A stretch of DNA of 64,000 bases from Corylus avellana. Taxonomy: Eukaryota; Streptophyta; Magnoliopsida; Fagales; Betulaceae. This document shows positions 1-11,272 of this stretch, in pieces; the stretch's first letter is position 1, and each line of letters opens with the position of its first letter. The DNA lies in contig NC_081547.1 in assembly GCF_901000735.1 (NCBI RefSeq), positions 13,837,529 to 13,901,528 of the forward strand, given 5' to 3'. The position numbers were made by a program, and so were the translations under genes. A model generated the notes under the pieces. It saw nothing but the letters and a program-made list of their open reading frames with translations, had not been told where the DNA came from and ran no database searches.

Positions 1-629
1 ATACCATTTAAAGAGAGTATATTCCATATAAACACATCATCTTTTCCATACCCAGGCAATGTGAGATGTCACAGTAATGGTTAATGAATGGACAATCATC
101 AATCCGGTGAGACTGATGATAACAATATGAATATGACTTATGAGGTGCGTGAGTGTGAGAAGGCTGGGTATGGGCACGCCTAGCTACCATGAGTTGGTTT
201 ACTCTCTCCTCTAACTCATTGACATGAGCAGTTGAAAAATGTTGCACTAATGATTCTTGAGGAGGGTCATTGCAGGGTGAAGGCAAGGAAGAATGGTTAT
301 TAAACTGCAGATATTCAGGATGGTGCAGTTCATAGGATTGGGGAGTATAATTTCCCATAGCATGAGCTTGCCACGAGAAATCAAAATGGTTGCTCCAATT
401 TGGGTTTAGAAATTGAAATTTGATTCAAACCCTAGACTGGAGAAACTGGTGTTCATCTGCTCATGTGAAAAATTGGAAAATTGTCTCCAGGATGGACAAT
501 TACTTGAACTATGATATGGGTTGGAGCAGTATGAACATGGTCCATATGGGTGAAAATTTTGAGGGTAGTTGGTAGGATTTGGAATCCTACCACTATGAGA
601 AGCATCAAATTACTGAACGGAAAATTCAT
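1..629 (-). pseudogene. Gag-like protein remnant of element A
   Basis: The start codon is at 629-627 on the minus strand, equivalent to the ATG at 11273 in element C. The frame is lost a few codons later, near base 605, where bases present in C are missing. Similarity to C then continues through bases 358-8, including the HHPEYLQFNNHSS stretch. Near the window edge it shows a degenerate knuckle (CYHQSHRIDDC), whose region in C is cut by a TGA. The protein belongs to a Gag-only retroelement and would act in particle assembly or RNA packaging if functional. It is broken and runs off the window. Confidence 0.75.
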
Positions 630-774
630 GCTTTACCCTCACTATTTAGCATGCCCGACTTAAAATAGTAACCAAAAATACAGAAAAGAAAAATAAAAAC
701 ACAAAATGGACAAAAATAATTTGAAATTTTTTTTAACTTAACTGCCTTTTGTCTGTTGAGGTTGGTCTCTGGAA

Positions 775-920
775 GTGCGCTCGATCGTAGGTGATTGCGA
801 ACAAGCACGAGTGCGCAATACGTTTTAGCGCAGGCCCAGAATGGATCGAGCGCATGTGCGATTGCTTGCTACCCGTGTGTTCTAGTGCGCTCGAGCGTAG
901 GCAAGGTGCGATCGATTGCA
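775..920. repeat. GATCGAG-type palindrome cluster, leader of element A
   Basis: Variants include GTGCGCTCGATCGTAG (775), ATCGAGCGCATGTGCGATTGC (844), GTGCGCTCGAGCGTAG (886) and GTGCGATCGATTGCAC (906). The set is mirrored in the leader of C. Confidence 0.75.
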
Positions 921-1153
921 CTGGCAGGGATTGGTTTTGCCGACACTGCAACAGAAACACAAAACCAACCAAACTTTTCTTCTTCTCTTTTTTTTTTTTT
1001 TTTTTTTTTAATAGTTAGGTAAAATCTCAGAAACAAAAACAAATTAAATAAAATAAAATTGCAAAAAGAAAATAACTAGTAGAAAAATAAAATCAATTCA
1101 AATAAAAATCAATTTCACAAACAAACAATTTCCCGTTAACGACGCCAAAAACT

Positions 1154-2452
1154 TGATGTGCAAATTATAATTACTCAGAAGTGCACGAGTCATGTGCAAC
1201 ACAACGTGTGCAAGTGTGAGGTCAATCCACAGGGAATTGCATTGCAAAAATTAATTTCTATCTAAACTAATCCTATTTTAACCTAGTTTCGAATTGTTTG
1301 TCCAAAATGGTAAACTAAATCAAATCTAAAATCAAATCAAATGATAAAAACATTAAGGTTTTCAAAATCCACCTCACCAAATCAAAGCACATATAATTAT
1401 GTTTGTTCATACATCCGAATTTCAATAAAATCCAATTCTTTTGTTTTTATAAAATCCTATTGAAAAATTCAATGAATCCATCCGTATTTACGAAAAACAA
1501 TGCATATCCAGTTTAGTTCAAAAGATCAAATGTATCCATGCTTTGCACAAAAGACAATGGATATCCAAAGTAAACCAAAAGCTGCAATGTATCCATCAGA
1601 GGAAACACAATGAATATCCAACATTTTCACGATTTATAAACAACAATCAATCACAATTTTGTCACACAATTGAATAGAAATGAACTTACATTTCATTAAA
1701 CGACGGAATTGTACAAACGAAACATAAAAACAAAAAACTAATCAGTGGTGAGGCTTCATCTTCAACCTTAGTTGAAGATTTAGCCTCTCATGACTAAAGA
1801 AATCATAAAGAAACTAAATTAACTTCATTAAAATAAAATACTTACAAAAGAATTGGATTTCAAAGATCCAAAAACTCAAAAAACATGAAAATTGATAGAG
1901 CACGGCGCCCCCGACGCGTCTCCGTACGTTTACAATGAAAAATAATGATATTTATAAGCTAATGTTAGGGTTTCTATACTGCCAAGTCGGCCGAGTTCGC
2001 TCAATCGCACACGAGGTGAGCTCGATAACACTCGTGAATCACTTTCCACTTTCAATGGGCGCGTGTGTGCTTGATCACACTAAATGTGCGTTCGAGTGCA
2101 CTACCTGCGAAATTAGCCAATTTTTTTTTAAACATGACTTTGTAGATCTTTGAGTTAGCTTTCCAATGAGACCAAGATCGCTTCAATCCAAGGTCTATAA
2201 CTCTAAATATGGTGTTTTTAGTGGGACTCGTCAGGTGCAAAGTATCGTTCGATCCAAATTTACTGCCAATGCTCCCTGAAGTGTCTTAAGCCCCAGAATT
2301 AATAGATTTTCCCTGTAAATGTGCATTTTTCCCTTAGCAACCTAAAAAACACTAAAACACCAAAACTAATCAAAACATCAGAAAATAATAAAACTAAATG
2401 CTTAGTAAATGCAGATTAAGAAGTCCAAATATGCAATATTTGTTACTTATCA
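1154..2452 (-). repeat. LTR of element A
   Basis: On the minus strand the LTR starts TGATAAGTAACAAATATTGC and ends CACATCA. It is preceded by a purine-rich tract containing TTTGGGGGTATT and followed by a degenerate tRNA-Asp PBS at 1147-1129. A TATA-like TTATAAATATCATT lies near 1960-1945. Two distinctive internal parts are shared with the LTR of C: a set of GGATATCC/GGATACATTG repeats (about 1490-1625) and a cluster of GATCGAG-type quasi-palindromes (about 1995-2100). Confidence 0.8.
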
Positions 2453-2632
2453 AATACCCCCAAATTTACATTTTGCTAGTCTCTTAGCAAAACAAAATGA
2501 AAGCAAGAAACATAAATCCGCTATCGTGGGAGAGATGATTGCATTTAGCATATGCAACAAGCGTTTTAAACCCCTAGGCATCCCTAGTGGACGAGTGAAG
2601 TCTCGTGAAGGTTTAACAAAAATGATACCCAC
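2453..2632 (-). other. 3' internal end and polypurine tract next to the LTR of A
   Basis: On the minus strand this ends in a G-rich tract (TTTGGGGGTATT) directly before the LTR start at 2452, as expected of a plus-strand primer. No reading frame is supported. The next base on the plus strand, 2633, is the first base of the LTR of element B. Confidence 0.65.
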
Positions 2633-3972
2633 TGATAAGTGCCAAATATTGCATATTTGGACCCCTTTATTTACATTAGTTAATCCTTTAGCTGTGTCGT
2701 TATTTAATATTTTGTGTTAGTTTTGTGTTTTTAGTGTTTTGTAGGTCATTGAAGAAAAACTGCAGCTTTAAAGGGAAAAATGCGAAGTTTGGAAGAAAGC
2801 ATACTTTGAGAAGACCTAGATTGTGTGGTTAAGTCTAACCAAATCCAAGAAAAGGTTAAATCAGATTCAAGTTCAGATTGAATAAGATTTTGGATCGGAT
2901 TCAAATTCAGATTCTGCACATATCTTAGTATTTTGACCATAACTCTCCGTTCAAATATCGGATTGAAGTGATTCAAACGGAATTGGAAAGCTAGCTCAAA
3001 ATACTACAATTTGTTGTGAAATAGGATTTTCGTAATTCGTACAGTTACTATGTCAAAATCGCCCCGCAATTAAAGGACACAAATCTGGACGAATCCTATT
3101 CCGATTTCAGACTTCTATTTTGAACTGGGAGACAGACCTCCGAATTATCTAGGTTTACTTGGGCTTCTAGGACTTCCCTAAGCTTATAAATAGACTTCTT
3201 TGCATTCAAGAAAATATACACAATCCCAGAGAGCAAAATTCTTTTGTTTAGTTTTTCTTTAGGTTTAGGTTTAGGTTTAGATTTTATTTTTATGTGGAGC
3301 TAAATTCCCAACTAAGGTTGGGGATAAAGCCTCACCGATGAAGAACATCAATACTTTTATGTAAGTTTTTATTATTTTGATTTTATTGGGTTTTATATTT
3401 CAATTGTTTTACTTCTAATCAATTGTGTGGAGTGATTCTTGGATATCTCTTGTGATTCAAGGATACATGTGATGATTTGAGATAATTTCATATGATTGAT
3501 TGCTTAGCTTTTAACTCATAAAAATTGGATATCCCTTGTGATTTGTTCTACGGATACATCTGGTGTTTCAATTGAATTTGGATTCCTTTTGTGATTTGGT
3601 CAATGAATGGATACATGGGATGATTTTGATTAATTCTTTGAAGCATAGTAAAACATATCTATGATTTAATTTGTGAGAACTTCGGATTAATATTGATGAA
3701 CATAAAGTATGTTGTTATGATTTGGTGAGTGTGAATTCCCAAACCTTAGTACCTTTATCCTTAGATTTACTTATTTTATTTAGTTTATGTTTATCCTTTA
3801 ATTTTCAAAACTCAAAAATCAAAACCCTTTTGGAACTAGATTAGGATTTAATTAGTTTAGATATAAATTGCTCTTTCAAAAATACAATTCTCTGTGGGAT
3901 CGACCTCGCACTTGCAATCCATTAAACTACAATTGATTCGTGCACTTGCGAGTTAAATAAATTTGCACAACA
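2633..3972 (+). repeat. 5' LTR of element B
   Basis: It starts TGATAAGTGCCAAATATTGC, ends GCACAACA, and is about 1340 bp long. A TATA box (CTTATAAATAGAC, near 3184) fits a U3 promoter. The later third contains degenerate repeats around GGATATC and GGATACAT (about 3435-3640), analogous to those in the LTRs of A and C. The end (GATCGACCTCGCACTTGC...) is distantly similar to the ends of the other LTRs in the cluster. Confidence 0.85.
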
Positions 3973-3978
3973 AGTTTT

Positions 3979-3996
3979 TGGCGCCGTTGCCGGGGA
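3979..3996 (+). other. Primer-binding site for tRNA-Asp(GUC)
   Basis: TGGCGCCGTTGCCGGGGA is the exact reverse complement of the 3' end of plant tRNA-Asp(GUC), including CCA. It lies six bases after the LTR end. tRNA-Asp priming is typical of Athila and related Ty3/gypsy lineages. The matching sites in A and C are mutated; this one is intact. Confidence 0.9.
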
Positions 3997-4393
3997 ATTG
4001 TTCAATTTTTTAAACCAATTTATTTCTAAATTAGTTTTATTCTTCTACTAGTTATAATTAGGATTTTATTTTTCTGCAATTTGTTTTGTTTTATTCGTAT
4101 TACTTTAAAAAAAAAAAAGATTTTTCTTGTTGCTTTTTGTTTTGTTTGGCTTGTTTTACAGTTCTGCCGCAGCACCTTCCGAACATCAGCGCGATCAAGC
4201 GGACTCATAGCAAAAGCAGCAGTTCCGTAGATCTTTGCCAAAAATTTATTTTTGGTCCTTTTTGTGTGTTTTTAAATTTTCATTTTCATTTTTTTTTATT
4301 GTGTTAGCTGTTCTTTTAGTTTATTTTATTTTAAAAAAAAATTTGGTTAATATTTTATGTGGGATATCTGCATGCTAAAAAGTGAGGGGAAGC

Positions 4394-5662
4394 ATGAATT
4401 TTCATTTTAATGATTTTAATGCATCTCCTAGTTATAGGACATCAGCTCCTACCAACTATCCTCAAAATTTTTACCCACATAAACCATGTTCATTTTGTTT
4501 CAATCCTTATCATGAGGAAAACAATTGTCCAGATCTGCGAGCTGAGCTCGATGACTTATGGGACAAATTATACCAAATCAGAGCAGCTAGATCTAACTTT
4601 TCATATGAACAAATGAACACTAGTTTCTCCAGCCTAGGGTTTGATTCAAATTTCAATTGTTATAACTCGGACTGGAGCAACCAATCTGGTTTCTCATGGT
4701 CAGCTCAAGCTACAGGAAATTATGCTCACCAATTTGATGAATTGCACCATTTAGAATATCCCCAATTCGATCAGCAAGCTCAACCTCCCATTTATCAGTC
4801 TACCACTCAAGTGCCACAGCCTGCACCACAGTCATCATTGGAAGCCATGATGAAAACACTAATAGAAAAAGTCGACCAGTCCAACTCCCAAGCTATACAA
4901 GAGCTCAAGAATTCCAACTCCCAAGCTATACAAGAGCTAAAAGGTTTTACTAATCAAGCTGTACAGGAGCTGAGGAATTCCAACATGGCTAATGGTAGAG
5001 ACATACAAGAACTTAAGCAGGCCATGACCAAGATAGAAGGACAGATCGGTCATCTAGTTGCTGACTTCAACAGAATAGAGGAAGAAGAGCTTCAAAGTCA
5101 GCTGATGGCTGAAAGACACTACATGATGGATGAGGATGATTCTGAAAATTCTTATCATGAGCATGCCCAAGTCACCATCACACTTGAGAGTGAGGAAATT
5201 GTGGATAACAAAGAGGAGGAAGAGAAAGAGGAGCAAGTTGAGCACCCTGAGCAAGTTGAGCACCATGAGAACAGTGAGCCACCAACAAATCCTAATCTGC
5301 CCAGTGACATGGAAGTGAGTACTGAAGCTCCTGCCTACATCACTGTCCCTCTTGAGGCACATCAGGAGTCATCTTATGTCAAGATATTCAAGGACTTATG
5401 CACACAAGCACACAAATATAGGAACCACTTTTCTAAGAAGATCTGTCGAAGCAAGCAAGTCTGCATAAGATGGCGAAACATCCTTCCAGAGGGCTATGAA
5501 GTTTTGAAGAAGAAAGGGTGGAAAGGATGGGTTGGACATCCGCATGATCGGGGAAAGCGCTGTAAAGTTTTCTCCTCCAGTTTATTTTCTGCACTTCACT
5601 CCACAAATTCTTTCTTTCCTTTTTCATTATATTGCATTTCTATTTATTTGTTTTGTTTCTAA
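4394..5662 (+). CDS. Gag-like protein of element B with N-terminal zinc knuckle
   Basis: This is an open frame of about 422 residues. I chose the ATG at 4394 because it aligns with the ATG of the homologous gag in C (both begin MNF); an upstream in-frame ATG exists at 4382. Near residue 30 is a CCHC knuckle (CSFCFNPYHEENNC, CX2CX4HX4C), unusually close to the N-terminus. A glutamine/asparagine-rich spacer follows, then three copies of a QAIQELK-type heptad element that should form a coiled coil (around residues 165-215), an acidic tract rich in EEEEKEEQVEH, and a basic C-terminal box beginning IRWRNILPEGYEVLKKKGWK. The region SYVKIFKDLC resembles the linker between Gag and protease in Athila-type polyproteins, so the protein looks like a Gag remnant kept after loss of pol. 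It would be expected to bind RNA and assemble. No catalytic domain is present. Confidence 0.75.
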   Translation: MNFHFNDFNASPSYRTSAPTNYPQNFYPHKPCSFCFNPYHEENNCPDLRAELDDLWDKLYQIRAARSNFSYEQMNTSFSSLGFDSNFNCYNSDWSNQSGFSWSAQATGNYAHQFDELHHLEYPQFDQQAQPPIYQSTTQVPQPAPQSSLEAMMKTLIEKVDQSNSQAIQELKNSNSQAIQELKGFTNQAVQELRNSNMANGRDIQELKQAMTKIEGQIGHLVADFNRIEEEELQSQLMAERHYMMDEDDSENSYHEHAQVTITLESEEIVDNKEEEEKEEQVEHPEQVEHHENSEPPTNPNLPSDMEVSTEAPAYITVPLEAHQESSYVKIFKDLCTQAHKYRNHFSKKICRSKQVCIRWRNILPEGYEVLKKKGWKGWVGHPHDRGKRCKVFSSSLFSALHSTNSFFPFSLYCISIYLFCF

Positions 5663-6451
5663 CAACAATTGATCTTTTGATGTTTTGTTTCTGTGAAAAA
5701 AAATATTGCTGTTAGTTTTTGTTGACAAGTGTCTTGGTATTTAAGTTTAGGGGACGCCCTAGCCTTGTTCACACTCCAATTTCCTTACTTCCGGTAATGT
5801 ATTTCTATACTACACATTGAGGGCAATGTGTAATTCAAGTTTGGGGGTATGGAAAAACACTTTGTCTATTTATTTTTGTTTTTATTTGTTTAATTTTTTG
5901 TCATTCTGTGTTAAAAAAATTTTGAAAAAATAAAATAAAATTTTGTGCTATGTTTTTGTCAAGATTGAGTTAAGCTATGACTATGGTTTACATTTCATTA
6001 GCTTGCTTAAAGCGTTGAACACATCATTATGTCATTTGAAGTCTGAGTCATTTGACTTATTTTTGGGTAAAAGAGATTTCACTTGTTTTAAGATAAATTT
6101 TTATGAGCACATTAGCATGTTTTCTGTGAGGTATGATGTTTGAGCTTAAGCTTGTTCTCTTTGAGATTTGTTGGATGACCTATTGATGAATAACCATTGG
6201 CTTGCAAGATATAAAAAGAAAAAAAATAAATAAAAAAGAGAAGGAAAAAGAAAAGAAAGATCATGTTGAGTTTTCCGCTGAGTAACCGGACCTCTTGCCT
6301 CATTAAGCATCGAGTGTTCGCGTCAAAAGGTGTGAAGTTCAGTGTTGATTTATGATATGGCTAATCTGACTTCGTAGCCTTTTTGACTTAAGTTAATAAG
6401 CCCGTAGAGATGTTCTACATCTAGTGCCCTAAAGCCACCTGGCTTGGGAGT
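5663..6451 (+). other. 3' non-coding region of element B
   Basis: There is no supported gene. It contains AAGTTTAGGGGACGCCCTAGCC (about 5743) and, around 5820-5850, a conserved GGGCAATGTGTAATTCAAGT block followed by TTGGGGGTAT. Both are also found in the C-derived segment at 13455-13982 and, in part, near 17390-17420. These purine tracts are candidates for polypurine or secondary-priming sites. The rest is AT-rich and stops at the N gap. Confidence 0.6.
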
Positions 6452-6551
6452 NNNNNNNNNNNNNNNNNNNNNNNNNNNNNNNNNNNNNNNNNNNNNNNNN
6501 NNNNNNNNNNNNNNNNNNNNNNNNNNNNNNNNNNNNNNNNNNNNNNNNNNN
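6452..6551. other. Assembly gap (100 N)
   Basis: Exactly 100 N, the usual placeholder for a gap of unknown length. It hides the 3' end of element B. Confidence 0.95.
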
Positions 6552-7842
6552 TTTTTTGTTTTTTTGTTTTTTTTGGTCCAAGGTTAGTACCACTAGCATT
6601 GACTGGTGAAGAGAAGACAATAAATCAAGGTTTTTTTTTTTTCTAAAAAAAAAAAAAGAATTGAAAACTGTATCATATATTAATAAGAATATTTCCTCTC
6701 CTTGAAGCTAAATTTACTCCAAATTCTAAGAAACTTGATCTACAACTAGTTATGTTTTAACCATTGGATTAATTAGTTGATATACTATAAGCCTTCTTGA
6801 TTATAGTTTGCTCTTTCTAATTCTATCTAACTTTCTTTTACTCAAAATTCTAAATCTAATTAAATTACTAAAAAAATTCAAAAAAATAAAAAATGGAATA
6901 TCAAAATGACAAATGTTTTAAGTTTTTCTAATATTCAAAAAATAAATTAAACAATAATTAAAAAGAAACATGCATAGTAAAGAAGAGGGGATATAAACAT
7001 GGAGAATTATATCTGGATAATGATTAGAAATAAAAAGAAAAATTAATTTAACACTTACCAAAGGACTTTCACAAACGCTTTGAACCAATTTGCTGCCAAG
7101 TGATGAATGTTCAGACTCAAAATACTTGTACAATTAATAAAGATCAGAAGCTTATCTATATATATATAAGAGAGTATATGGGTTAAAGATGGACGGTTTT
7201 GATCCAATCTTCGATATGAGCAAGATAAGATTGGTGCGTTATGAACACCATCCTTTTTTATTTATTTATTTGAAACCTGTAACTGAAATTGGAAGTGTTG
7301 TCAATAAAAAAGTTACCATTAAATCACTTATAGCATAATCTTGACATATATTCTCTGACAACATTGATTAAGGTTCCATATACTCTTAAATTTCTTTTGA
7401 CCACCGCTTGAAAAATCCTTTCAAAATGACACCACACAAGCTTTTTTATAAATTGAGTTGTTAGGAAAATTTCTTTAATTCAATGGAGTAATTCTAGAAG
7501 TTTCTTTTTGTGTTATTATAAATATGAGGTGGCTTTTAAAATTACAATTTGATCAAAATATAATAGTAATCAATTACAAGCCCAATAATAATTTTGTAAG
7601 CCACATCATACACAAGACTGACTTCTAGCATTACTCATTTAAAAATGTCATGCTAGCACTAATAGCTCATTCTTTAAATCTCATTCTCTTTCTTAATGGC
7701 TTGTTTGGTTCGGTAGAATAGAATCTCGGAATGAAATGGTTATTCTAGCAATTCTTTTGTTTTGTACCATACTATTATATTTACGAAGAGGAATAGTTAT
7801 TCTATGTTTTTCAAAAGAAATCCACATTGTCTTTTTTAGGAC
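6552..7842. other. AT-rich stretch without a gene; one DNA-transposon end
   Basis: I see no supported coding region. Bases 7698-7812 (GGCTTGTTTGGTTCGGTAGAATAGAATCT and following) resemble the left end of the MITE at 38572, so this is probably a truncated copy. The rest is simple AT-rich DNA with homopolymer runs next to the gap. Confidence 0.5.
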
Positions 7843-8700
7843 TTGGGACCCGCAAAGCAGATCCTTGGTATGAAGATTTCTCGTGATAGGAAGAAAGAAA
7901 AACTGTGGCTATCGCAAGAGAGTTATATCGAAAAGGCATTGGATAGGTTCAACGTGAGCAAGGCAAAACTGGTGAGCTCTACACTTGCAGGTCATTTGAA
8001 GTTGAGTTCAAAGCAAAAGTCCTACAAGTGAGAAAGAAAAAGATGAAATGAAAAAAGTGCCTTATGCATCAGCCATGGGTAGCTTAATGTACGCCATGGT
8101 GTGTACGAGGCCTGATATCACTCATGCTGTTGGAGTTGTGAGTCGGTTCCTTTCTAATCCTGGCAAAGAACATTAGGTAGCTGTGAAATGGATTCTCAAG
8201 TATCTTAGAGGTACTTCAAGAGTATGTGCTTTGGCAGTGGTCAACAGGTGCTTGATGGGTTTACAGACGTAGATATGGTTGGGGATATTGATTCCAGAAA
8301 ATCTACTTCAGGGTACCTGATTACTTTTTCAGGGGGAGCAGTGTCATGGCAATCCAGATTGCAGAAGTGTGTAGCTTTGTCTACCACAAAGGCATAGTAC
8401 ATTGCTATCACTAAAGCGGCCAAAGAATTGTTATGGATGAAAAAGTTCTTACAAGAACTGGGTCTACAGCAAGAGAGGTATGTGCTTTACTGTGACAGTC
8501 AGAGTGCCATTCATCTCAGTAAGAATTCAACTTTCCATTCAAGATCGAAACATATCGATGTTTAAGTGCCATTGGATTCGTGATGCACTAGAGGATAAGC
8601 TGTTACAGATTGAGAAAATCCATACTGATGACAATGGGTAAGATATAATGACAAGAACCGTTGCCTATGCAAAAGCTTGAAATTTGCAGAAGCATGGCGC
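7843..8700 (+). pseudogene. Ty1/copia polyprotein remnant (end of reverse transcriptase and RNase H)
   Basis: The frame opens with LGPAKQILGMKISRDR followed by LWLSQESYIEKALDRF, the signature after the catalytic part of copia reverse transcriptases. RNase H sequence follows in pieces from about 8250: STSGYLITFSGGAVSW, QKCVALSTT, and YCDSQSAIHLSKN. Several stops and frameshifts interrupt it, for example at 8029 and at the TAG near 8397. Gag, protease, integrase and most of the RT are absent upstream. It is a dead 3' fragment, followed by a polypurine tract and LTR-like sequence. Confidence 0.85.
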
Positions 8701-8730
8701 GCTTGGTGGATCCCCCCACAAAATCGGGAG

Positions 8731-9110
8731 GGGGAGATTCGTTGGGGTGGTCCCTCTTATGTGGGGACCAACCCACGTGGCAAGCAAAGGGTAAAAACCC
8801 TTGAGTGTAGTATAAAAAGAACACCGTGTGTGCGTGTTAAGTAAGAGACAGAAAGAAAAAGAAGAAAAAAGGAAGAGGAGTGTGGCGCCGTGAGGGAGAG
8901 AAAGAAAAGAAAAGAAAAAGGTTTTTTCTTAATCACATCCGTCAGAGATTGGAAGGTCGTTTGTGGTCCGATCTTGATGCAATTTTAGTATGTTGCTCCT
9001 GACGATGAGTGCTGTGTATTGATTGGTATCGATCGTTGGAATTCCTCTCCAGTTGCCTGGCTGCTAATACCAACTTGGTGAGATCTTTCTTTATTCTTGT
9101 TGGAATTCAC
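8731..9110 (+). repeat. 3' LTR-like region of the copia fragment
   Basis: A purine tract (GGGAGGGGGAGA, 8726-8737) is followed by GTTGGGGTGGTCCC, resembling the TGTTGGGG start of many copia LTRs. A TATA-like GTATAAAAAGAAC sits near 8811. The right end is not defined. Confidence 0.5.
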
Positions 9111-9710
9111 TTTAGGGTGATGAATTTATGTTTAATCCAAGAATGCATGTATTCTTGATGTGGTGATAATCTCTAGATATTTCTCTAGGGAAGACAATTG
9201 TAAACTTATTATTGTTGATAGTAGAAGATTTAACTGGACTAGGTCTCGTGGTTTTTACCTTCGCATTAGAGAGTTTTCCACGTAAAAATCTTGGTGTCTT
9301 GCTTCTGGGTTGCTTAATTATTATTTTGCTATTGTGACTATTTAATTTGCACAAAGAGGGGTAGACTAATTCCGCTGAGCATCTGAAATTGGTGTTCACC
9401 CTTAACACAAGGAAGGGTGTTACTGTGTCTCAATCCGCTTTATCCCATAATCCTATCACCCAACCGGCTCATCTGATTTATCCCGAAACCCTTGCAAGGG
9501 TGTTACTGGGTCTCAATCCCTGATTTTTCAGAATTAATTACTATCCAAAAGAATCTGAATTAGATCCCTACCTGAGTCAAATTGGGGCAGGAAATACAAT
9601 TCGGGTCCAATTAAACCTCCCCGCAGTCCAAGTCAAATTGAAATAGGAGACCTAATCCATGTCTAATGATGAGTACCAAATTGTTAGTACCCTCCCTCCC
9701 TTAATCTACA
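9111..9710. other. No gene; short direct repeat
   Basis: No coding potential is supported. AAGGGTGTTACTGTGTCTCAATCC near 9412 recurs as CAAGGGTGTTACTGGGTCTCAATCC near 9495, an 80-bp-spaced direct repeat of unknown origin. The LTR of C begins, 5'-truncated, near the right edge. Confidence 0.4.
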
Positions 9711-10751
9711 TTTGCTAAGCCTTTAGTTTTATTATTTTCTGATGCTTTGGTTAGTTTCGGTGTTTTAGTTTTTAGTAGTTTGCTATGGGAAAACTGCACC
9801 TTTAAAGTGAAAATCCATTAATTATGGGGCTTAAGACACTTAAGGGAGCATTTGCAGCAAATTTGGATCGAGCGATGCTTTGCACCCGATGATTCCCACT
9901 AAAAAGGTCATATCTAAAGTTGTAGAGCTTGGATTGAAGCGATCTTGGGGTCATTGGAAAGCTAACTCAAAAATATACAAAGTCATATTTCACAAAAATT
10001 GGCTAATTCAGCTGGTAGTGCGGTTGAGTGCACATTTAGTGTGATCGAGCCCACACGTGCCCATTGAAAGTGGAAAGTGATGCATGAGTGCTATCAAGAG
10101 CACCTCGTGTGCGATCGAGCGCAGTCGGCCGACATGGCAGCGCTGAAACCCTAAAATTAGCTTATAAATATTATTCTTTTCTTTCGTACAATTCCGTTGT
10201 TTAATGTAATGTAAGTTCGTTTCAATTCAATTGTGTGACAAATTGTCACTGATTGCTGTTTATAAATCGTGAAAATATTGGATATTCATTGTGTTTCATC
10301 CAACGGATACATTGCAACTTTTGGTTTACTTTGGACATCCATTGTCTTTTGTGCAAAGCATGGATACATTGGATCTTTTGAACTAAATTGGATATGCATT
10401 GTTTTTCGTAAATACGGATGGATTAATTGAATTTTTCAATAGGATTTTATAAAAACAAAGGAACATGCATGGGATTTTATTGAAATTCGGATGTATGAAC
10501 AAACATAATTATATGTGCTTTGATTTGGTGAGGTGGATTTTGAAAACCTTAGTGTTTTTATCATTTGATTTAATTTCAGTTTTTATTTCGTTTACCATTT
10601 TGGACAAACAATTTGAAACTAGGTTAAAATAGGATTAGTTTAGATAGAAATTAATTTTTGCAACGCAATTCCCTGTGGATCAATCTAGCACTTGAACACG
10701 CTGTACTGCACGTGACTCATGCACTTGTGAGTAGTTATAATTTGCACATCA
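9711..10751 (+). repeat. LTR of element C (5'-truncated)
   Basis: It aligns with the LTR of A in inverse orientation but lacks the first tens of bases (TGATAAGTAACA...). It ends CACATCA at 10751. It holds the GATCGAG palindrome cluster (about 10018-10132), a TATA-like CTTATAAATATTATT near 10162, and the GGATACATTG repeat set (about 10285-10420). Confidence 0.75.
10018..10132. repeat. GATCGAG-type palindrome cluster, LTR of element C
   Basis: Variants of GTGCGGTTGAGTGCAC, GTGTGATCGAGCCCAC and GTGTGCGATCGAGCGCAG, matched in the LTR of A at about 1995-2100. Confidence 0.7.
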
Positions 10752-10970
10752 AGTTTTTGGCGTTGTTGCTGAGGAATTGTTTGTTTGTGAAATTGATTTT
10801 TATTTGAATTGATTTTATTTTTCTACTAGTTATTTTCTTTTTGCAATTTTATTTTATTTAATTTGTTTTTGATTCTGAGATTTTATCTAACCATAAAAAA
10901 GAAAAAAAAAAAAGAGAAAAAGAAAAGTTTGTTTGTTTTTGTGCTTTTATTGTAGTGTCGACAAAACCAG

Positions 10971-11115
10971 TCTTTGCCAGTGCGATCGATCACACCTCAC
11001 CTACGCTCGAGTGCACTTGAGCACACGGACAGCAAGCAATTGCACCTGTGCTCGATCCATTCCGCACCAACGCTAAAGCGCATTGCCCACTCGCGCTCGA
11101 TCGCAATCACCTGCG
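10971..11115. repeat. GATCGAG-type palindrome cluster, leader of element C
   Basis: Contains GTGCGATCGATCACAC, ACGCTCGAGTGCACTTGAGC and CGCGCTCGATCGCA-like units, separated by about 20-30 bp. Confidence 0.75.
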
Positions 11116-11272
11116 CTCGAGTGCACTTCCAGAGACCAGCCTCAACAGACCAAAAGTAGTTAAGTAAAAAAAAAATTTCAAATTATTTTTGTCCATTTTG
11201 TGTTTTTATTTTTCTTTTCTGTATTTTTGGTTACTATTTTAAGTGGGGCATGCTAAATAGTGAGGGTAAAGC

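Larger units (their letters stand above)
1..2632 (-). mobile_element. LTR retrotransposon A, partial (non-autonomous, gypsy-like)
   Basis: Read on the minus strand, this stretch has a 3' internal end with a G-rich tract (2632-2453), a complete LTR (2452-1154), a decayed primer-binding site (1147-1129), a leader, and the start of a Gag-like gene that leaves the window at base 1. The LTR, leader and gag match element C (9711-12362) in opposite orientation, so the two form an inverted pair. One LTR with a 3' internal end on one side and a PBS plus gag on the other is the arrangement expected of a tandem or LTR-recombined copy. Element B begins exactly at 2633, so B seems to have landed in the 3' internal region of A. 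Confidence 0.8.
2633..6451 (+). mobile_element. LTR retrotransposon B, Gag-only, nearly complete 5' portion
   Basis: The order is 5' LTR (2633-3972), perfect tRNA-Asp PBS (3979-3996), leader, one open Gag-like frame (4394-5662), then a long 3' region with two conserved AAGTTTGGGG/AAGTTTAGGGG tracts (about 5743 and 5836), running into the N gap at 6452. No protease, reverse transcriptase, RNase H or integrase is seen. This is the architecture called TR-GAG or LARD-like in plants: a non-autonomous element that relies on proteins made elsewhere. The second LTR is not visible and is either in the gap or lost. Confidence 0.8.

Noticed and set aside
3979..3996. A tRNA-Asp gene
   Set aside because: Only the reverse complement of the tRNA 3' end is present, next to an LTR: it is a primer-binding site. 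The same applies to the TGGTATCAGAGC sites.
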